From contig JAURJO010000195.1 in assembly GCA_030832235.1 (NCBI GenBank), positions 1 through 9,135 on the forward strand: a stretch of DNA of 9,135 bases, in the 5' to 3' direction. This document shows positions 5,524 to 9,135 of this stretch, piece by piece; the stretch's first letter is position 1; every line of letters starts with the position of its first letter. The DNA comes from Verrucomicrobiota bacterium. Its GTDB lineage: Bacteria > Verrucomicrobiota > Verrucomicrobiia > Opitutales > Opitutaceae. The notes under the pieces were generated by a model. That model had not been told where the DNA came from. It ran no database searches and saw only the letters and a program-made list of their open reading frames with translations. Position numbers and translations under genes: made by a program.

Positions 5524-6453
5524 TTACTTTCCCCAGCGGCCTTCGATGAAGATGTAATTGCCGCCGCGGCGTTCCCAGCGCGGCTCGACCCAGCGGCGGT
5601 GGCCGTGCGGCGGACGTTCGTAACGACCGGCGATCCAGACGTGACGGCCGCCGCGCCAGGCCCAGTAGCCGCTGATCCAGACAAACCCGGGTCCCGGCGG
5701 AGCATAGACGACTTCACGGCGCGGCGGTGGCGGGGCGTTGACGATCACCACCTGGCCGCCTTGCGGCGGGGGAGCCACGACCACGGTGGTGGGACCGGGA
5801 GCCGGAGCGGTCGCGACCACGACCGCGTCGCGCCAGTAGCCTTCGACATAGTGATAGCGTCCGTTCCGGTAATCCCAGCGGGCGGCGACCCACACCGCGT
5901 TCGGGCGCGGCGCGAGCGACCAGCGTCCTCCGATCCAGAGGTGTTTTCCCGCACGCCAGCCCCAGTGTCCGCCGATCCACACGTGGAGCGGTGACGGCCG
6001 CTCGACGATGATCTCGCGTTGCAGTGGCGGAGGCGGCGTGGTGATCACGATTTCCTGCGGTACCGGAGCGGCCGCGGGAGCCGTGACGATGGTGGCTGCG
6101 GGTGGGGCCTCGTCCCAGTAGCCCTCCTTCAGTACCCAGCCGTTGGACTGGCGTTGCCATTCGGACTGGTGCCAGACGACGTTGGCCTGCGGAGGGAGGT
6201 CCCACCGGCCCGGTTCCCAGACGTAGGCACCTTCAAGCCAGCGCCAGTGTCCGGGCACCCAGTGATGCTGCGAGGACGGCTGCTCGCCCGGCGCGTCTGA
6301 CGTCGCGGGGTCAAGCGGGCGCTCCATCACCGGAGCGGGCGGCACGGTGGGAGCATTGGGAATCGAATTGGCGGCGAACGTGCCCGCCGCGGAGAAGATC
6401 AGGAGCGCGACTCCGGGGGCTACGGTGTGGAACCGGCAGAAACGGGTGCTCAT
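5524..6453 (-). CDS. Secreted WxxGxW (YXWGXW) repeat protein
   Basis: The 309-residue protein begins with a Sec signal peptide (hydrophobic about 11-24, likely cleavage near the Ala-Ala at 27-28). It then has three Trp-rich modules of identical length: W65-W113, W159-W207 and W259-W307, each 49 residues and aligning without gaps. Each opens with Wx(P/G/S)G(H/Y)W-type motifs such as WVPGHW, WIGGHW and WISGYW, and closes with EGYW or EGRW. Proline/valine-rich linkers separate them (114-158 and 208-258, with PPPP runs at 140-143 and 241-244). This fits the YXWGXW repeat family, found in exported proteins of Gram-negative bacteria with no firm biochemical role. A cell-envelope or surface role is inferred from the signal peptide and linkers. 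No Shine-Dalgarno precedes ATG 6453. It has its own strong terminator; the oxidoreductase gene lies 117 bp upstream on the same strand, so co-transcription is possible but not evident. Confidence 0.88.
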   Translation of the reverse strand: MSTRFCRFHTVAPGVALLIFSAAGTFAANSIPNAPTVPPAPVMERPLDPATSDAPGEQPSSQHHWVPGHWRWLEGAYVWEPGRWDLPPQANVVWHQSEWQRQSNGWVLKEGYWDEAPPAATIVTAPAAAPVPQEIVITTPPPPLQREIIVERPSPLHVWIGGHWGWRAGKHLWIGGRWSLAPRPNAVWVAARWDYRNGRYHYVEGYWRDAVVVATAPAPGPTTVVVAPPPQGGQVVIVNAPPPPRREVVYAPPGPGFVWISGYWAWRGGRHVWIAGRYERPPHGHRRWVEPRWERRGGNYIFIEGRWGK

Positions 6454-6570
6454 GGTGACATTAGACGCGAATTTTCCGCGGATGTTTCCTCGGTTTGATC
6501 GGCCGTCGCGCCCGCGTCTCGCGGCGGCGGTTCGCGCACTGAATAACGCGCTCCTAGCGCACCTTGCGCG

Positions 6571-7707
6571 TCAGACTCGGATCTCGATCCGGCGCCCGTT
6601 CTCCGCGGCCGAGCGGTAGATCGCCTCGATGATCACCATATCGCGCCGGCCCATTTCACCCGGAACTGGCGACTCGCGGCCCGCTTTCACGCACTGCGCG
6701 AAGTCGTCGATCTGCACCGCCTGCTGGCTGGGAGGAATTTCGCCGACGGCGGGGATCCCGCGACTCGTGTTGACCCGGAGGTCGCCGTACTGGAACGCCG
6801 GCGCGAATTCCATCCAGCCTTTGGCGGCCTCCGCGCGGAACCGGTCCATGCCGGCGTTGTAACTCGTGGTGAACTCCCCCGTGACGCCCCCGGCGAATTC
6901 CATGCGCCAGTCGATGCCCTCCTCCACGTCGCGGAAGAAATCCGGGCGCTTCTTCGGATGCTCGCGGGCCTGCACCGCGACGGGCGCGAACGTAGCGTGG
7001 TTGGCGCCGCTGGTGTCGGCCGCCATGCACGCAGCCTGGATGCAGTAAATGCCGATGTCCATCAGCGGTCCGCCGCCGGCCACAGCCTTTTCCACGCGCC
7101 ACACGCGGCGGTTGATGGTGAACGCGAGCCCGCCGGTGAGTTTGTTGAAAGTTCCGAGCTCCCCGCCGCGGGCGAGCCGCTTCAGCTCGCGGTAATGCGG
7201 CTCGAATTGCAGCCGGTAGCCGACCGAAAGCCTCACACGGTTGGCGCGGCAGGCGGCGAGCATCGCGTTGCACTCGGATACGGAATTCGCGAGCGGCTTC
7301 TCGCAGATCACGTGCTTGCCGGCCCACGCCGCGGCGATCGTGTGCTCGGGATGCAGTGAGTTCGGGGTGACGACATAGACGATGTCGATCGCCGGGTTGT
7401 CGATCAGGCGCGACATCGTGGTGTAGGAGTAGACGTGGCTCTCAGGGAAGCCGAAGTCCCGTGCCCACTTCCGGCCCTTTTCGGGTGAGCCTGTGATCAC
7501 TCCGCGCAACTCGCAGTGACGCGTGCGGCGTAACGCGGGCGCGAGCTGGCCGGTCGCATAGTTTCCCAGCCCGCAGAGGGCGATGCCGAGCTTGCGCTCC
7601 GGCGCGGCGTCGGCGGCAGTCACGCGCCGTTCCAGAGCGAGGGTGGCGGCCGCGAGGAACGATGTTCCGAGGAAAGCGCGGCGGGTGGACGGGAAGTGCG
7701 GGGTCAT
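6571..7707 (-). CDS. Tat-exported Gfo/Idh/MocA oxidoreductase, glucose-fructose oxidoreductase-like
   Basis: The 378-residue protein opens with a twin-arginine signal (STRRAFLGTS, Arg9-Arg10, hydrophobic to about 25), so it is probably folded with its cofactor and exported to the periplasm. The Rossmann domain follows, with GLGNYA (46-51), the EKP motif (136-138, Lys137), YR near 164-165, and the catalytic stretch GGGPLMDIGIY (211-221, Asp217 and Tyr221). The combination of a Tat signal, GLG-Y, CEKP, GYR and GG-LMDIGIY closely resembles Zymomonas glucose-fructose oxidoreductase, which holds NADP tightly and interconverts sugars. Substrate here is unproven; other sugar or sugar-acid NAD(P) dehydrogenases share the fold. 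Start ATG 7707 is fixed by the Tat motif; no Shine-Dalgarno is seen. It is divergent from the sulfatase across 143 bp. Confidence 0.92.
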   Translation of the reverse strand: MTPHFPSTRRAFLGTSFLAAATLALERRVTAADAAPERKLGIALCGLGNYATGQLAPALRRTRHCELRGVITGSPEKGRKWARDFGFPESHVYSYTTMSRLIDNPAIDIVYVVTPNSLHPEHTIAAAWAGKHVICEKPLANSVSECNAMLAACRANRVRLSVGYRLQFEPHYRELKRLARGGELGTFNKLTGGLAFTINRRVWRVEKAVAGGGPLMDIGIYCIQAACMAADTSGANHATFAPVAVQAREHPKKRPDFFRDVEEGIDWRMEFAGGVTGEFTTSYNAGMDRFRAEAAKGWMEFAPAFQYGDLRVNTSRGIPAVGEIPPSQQAVQIDDFAQCVKAGRESPVPGEMGRRDMVIIEAIYRSAAENGRRIEIRV

Positions 7708-7850
7708 GGGGTTGCCGGGAGCGTGGTGGCGCGGTGGGGTGGAGGCAAGGGGCGGGCCCGCGTTGCGCGCGGGGTCGCGTGGAAACGTGAATCTTTGGGC
7801 GTCGACCGGACGTCTGCTCCCACGCTAACCCTTCTCCCTCGCTTTTCCCC

Positions 7851-9135
7851 ATGCGAACACCCCCGTTCCTTCGCGCGGCCACGGCCGCCTTCCTCACCGC
7901 CGGTGCTCTCGTCGCCGCAAGCCCCGTGCGGCCCAACATCCTGTTCATCGTCGGCGACGACATGGGCTACGCCGACGTCGGCTTCCACGGTTGCCGCGAC
8001 ATTCCGACGCCTAACCTCGACGCGCTCGCGGTGTCCGGCGTGCGCTTCACCAACGGCTACGTCTCGGGTCCGTACTGCTCGCCCACGCGCGCCGGGCTGC
8101 TGACGGGCCGTTACCAGACCCGCTTCGGCCATGAGTTCAATCCGGGCGGCGGCGAATCAGGTCTGCCGCCCGCGGAAACCACGATCGCCAGTCGCCTGAA
8201 GTCCGTCGGCTACACGACCGCCCTCGTCGGCAAGTGGCACCTCGGCTCACGCGCCGACCTCCAGCCCCAGCGCCGCGGCTTCGACGAGTTCTTCGGCTTC
8301 CTTGGCGGCGCCCACAGCTACTTCAACACGACCGGGATGCTCCGTGGCACCGAGCAGATCAAGGAACTCGACTACACGACCGACGCCTTCGGCCGCGAGG
8401 CCGCGGCGTTCATCGCGCGGAATCGCGAGCGGCCGTGGTTCCTCTACCTCGCCTTCAATGCGGTCCACACGCCGATGGATGCGACCAAGGAGCGCCTTGC
8501 GAAGTTCGCGGCCATCACCGACCCCAAGCGCCGGACGTACGCCGCCATGATGTCCGCGATGGACGACAACATCGGCCTCGTGCTGCGGCGGCTGCGCGAG
8601 ACCGGCCAGGAGCGGAACACCCTGGTTTGCTTCATCAGCGACAACGGCGGCCCGACGATGCCGGGTGTTACCGTCAATGCCTCCCGCAACGCGCCCCTGC
8701 GCGGATCCAAACGCACCACGCTCGAGGGCGGCATCCGCGTGCCGTTCATCGTGGCCTGGTCCGGGCGTTTGACGCCCGGCGTCTATGACCAGCCGGTGAT
8801 CCAACTCGATCTGACCGCCACTGCGCTCACCGCCGCGGGAATCGACGCCGCGGCGGAACGTCGCCTCGAGGGCGTGGACCTCCTCCCATTCCTCACCGGC
8901 ACCAAGAAAGGCGCGCCGCACGACGCGCTCTACTGGCGGTTCGGCCAGCAGATGGCGGTCCGCGCCGGCGACTTCAAGCTGGTGCGTTACGACGGCAATG
9001 CCGACACGCTCACCGGCGCGCGCAACCAGCCGCCCAGTGCGCTGAAATTGTACAACCTCGCCGCTGACCTTGGTGAGACGCGCGATCTTGCGGCGACGAT
9101 GCCGGAAAAAGTGCGGGAATTGCAGGCGAAGTGGG
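7851..9135 (+). CDS. Type I (formylglycine) sulfatase, 3' end outside window
   Basis: The frame runs uninterrupted from ATG 7851 past the window edge, giving 428 visible residues; the stop lies beyond. A Sec signal peptide (about 1-23, ending ALVAAS) precedes the alkaline-phosphatase-like sulfatase fold. Visible features are the metal-binding Asp36-Asp37 in GDDMGYADVG, the maturation motif CSPTRAGLLTGR with Cys76 to be converted to formylglycine, GKWHLG (Lys128, His130), His206 in AVHTP, the metal-binding SDNGG (Asp264, Asn265), and Lys287 in RGSKRTTLEGG. All the expected catalytic residues are present. Because the motif is C-x-P-x-R, an FGE or anSME maturase must be encoded elsewhere. These enzymes release sulfate from sulfated carbohydrates in the periplasm or outside the cell; the substrate cannot be assigned. 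No Shine-Dalgarno precedes the start (CTTTTCCCC just before ATG). Only the extreme C-terminus is missing judging from family size. Confidence 0.95.
   Translation, partial: MRTPPFLRAATAAFLTAGALVAASPVRPNILFIVGDDMGYADVGFHGCRDIPTPNLDALAVSGVRFTNGYVSGPYCSPTRAGLLTGRYQTRFGHEFNPGGGESGLPPAETTIASRLKSVGYTTALVGKWHLGSRADLQPQRRGFDEFFGFLGGAHSYFNTTGMLRGTEQIKELDYTTDAFGREAAAFIARNRERPWFLYLAFNAVHTPMDATKERLAKFAAITDPKRRTYAAMMSAMDDNIGLVLRRLRETGQERNTLVCFISDNGGPTMPGVTVNASRNAPLRGSKRTTLEGGIRVPFIVAWSGRLTPGVYDQPVIQLDLTATALTAAGIDAAAERRLEGVDLLPFLTGTKKGAPHDALYWRFGQQMAVRAGDFKLVRYDGNADTLTGARNQPPSALKLYNLAADLGETRDLAATMPEKVRELQAKW

Noticed and set aside
8247..8921. 224-codon minus-strand frame near the right end
   Set aside because: Antisense to the sulfatase, whose motifs are intact in the plus frame; the minus frame shows only composition-driven Gly/Glu/Arg sequence.

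Overview
The window is GC-rich and densely coding. It looks like chromosomal DNA from a free-living Gram-negative bacterium, most likely of the Verrucomicrobiota (Opitutaceae-like). This is inferred from several things together: a PQQ-type sugar dehydrogenase, a formylglycine sulfatase, a Tat-exported glucose-fructose-oxidoreductase-like enzyme, a tryptophan-rich WxxGxW repeat protein, start codons that mostly lack a Shine-Dalgarno sequence, and degenerate 10-bp intergenic repeats of a kind recalled from Verrucomicrobiota and Planctomycetes. No rRNA, tRNA, CRISPR array or intact transposase gene was found.

Layout. (1) Positions 1-723 (+) hold the C-terminal part of a glucose/sorbosone dehydrogenase. 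(2) Positions 724-1168 are non-coding and carry four copies of a 21-bp motif (GGGGTCAGGGCGTTCAATGTT-type). Two of them form the core of a perfect 28-bp inverted repeat bounding a 329-bp element. The arrangement resembles REP/BIME elements mobilised by REP-associated tyrosine transposases. (3) Positions 1169-3475 (-) look like one four-gene cluster: two halves of a YeeE/YedE sulfur transporter coupled by an ATGA overlap, then a CnoX-type thioredoxin-TPR protein, then a small five-cysteine protein. (4) Positions 3596-4954 (+), divergent from that cluster, encode an APC-superfamily amino-acid permease. (5) Positions 4955-5523 are non-coding, with two 10-bp-period repeats and a strong terminator belonging to the next gene. 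(6) Positions 5524-6453 (-) encode a secreted protein with three equal 49-residue Trp-rich modules. (7) Positions 6571-7707 (-) encode a Tat-exported Gfo/Idh/MocA oxidoreductase. (8) Positions 7851-9135 (+), divergent from it, encode a type I sulfatase that runs off the window end.

The outer genes (sugar dehydrogenase, Gfo/Idh/MocA enzyme, sulfatase) fit periplasmic handling of sugars and sulfated polysaccharides. The central minus-strand cluster suggests uptake of a reduced sulfur species such as thiosulfate, linked to a cytoplasmic thiol-disulfide protein and a possible metal- or thiol-binding mini-protein. No known defence or phage system is visible. The least explained parts are the inverted-repeat element, the small Cys protein and its linkage to the transporter.
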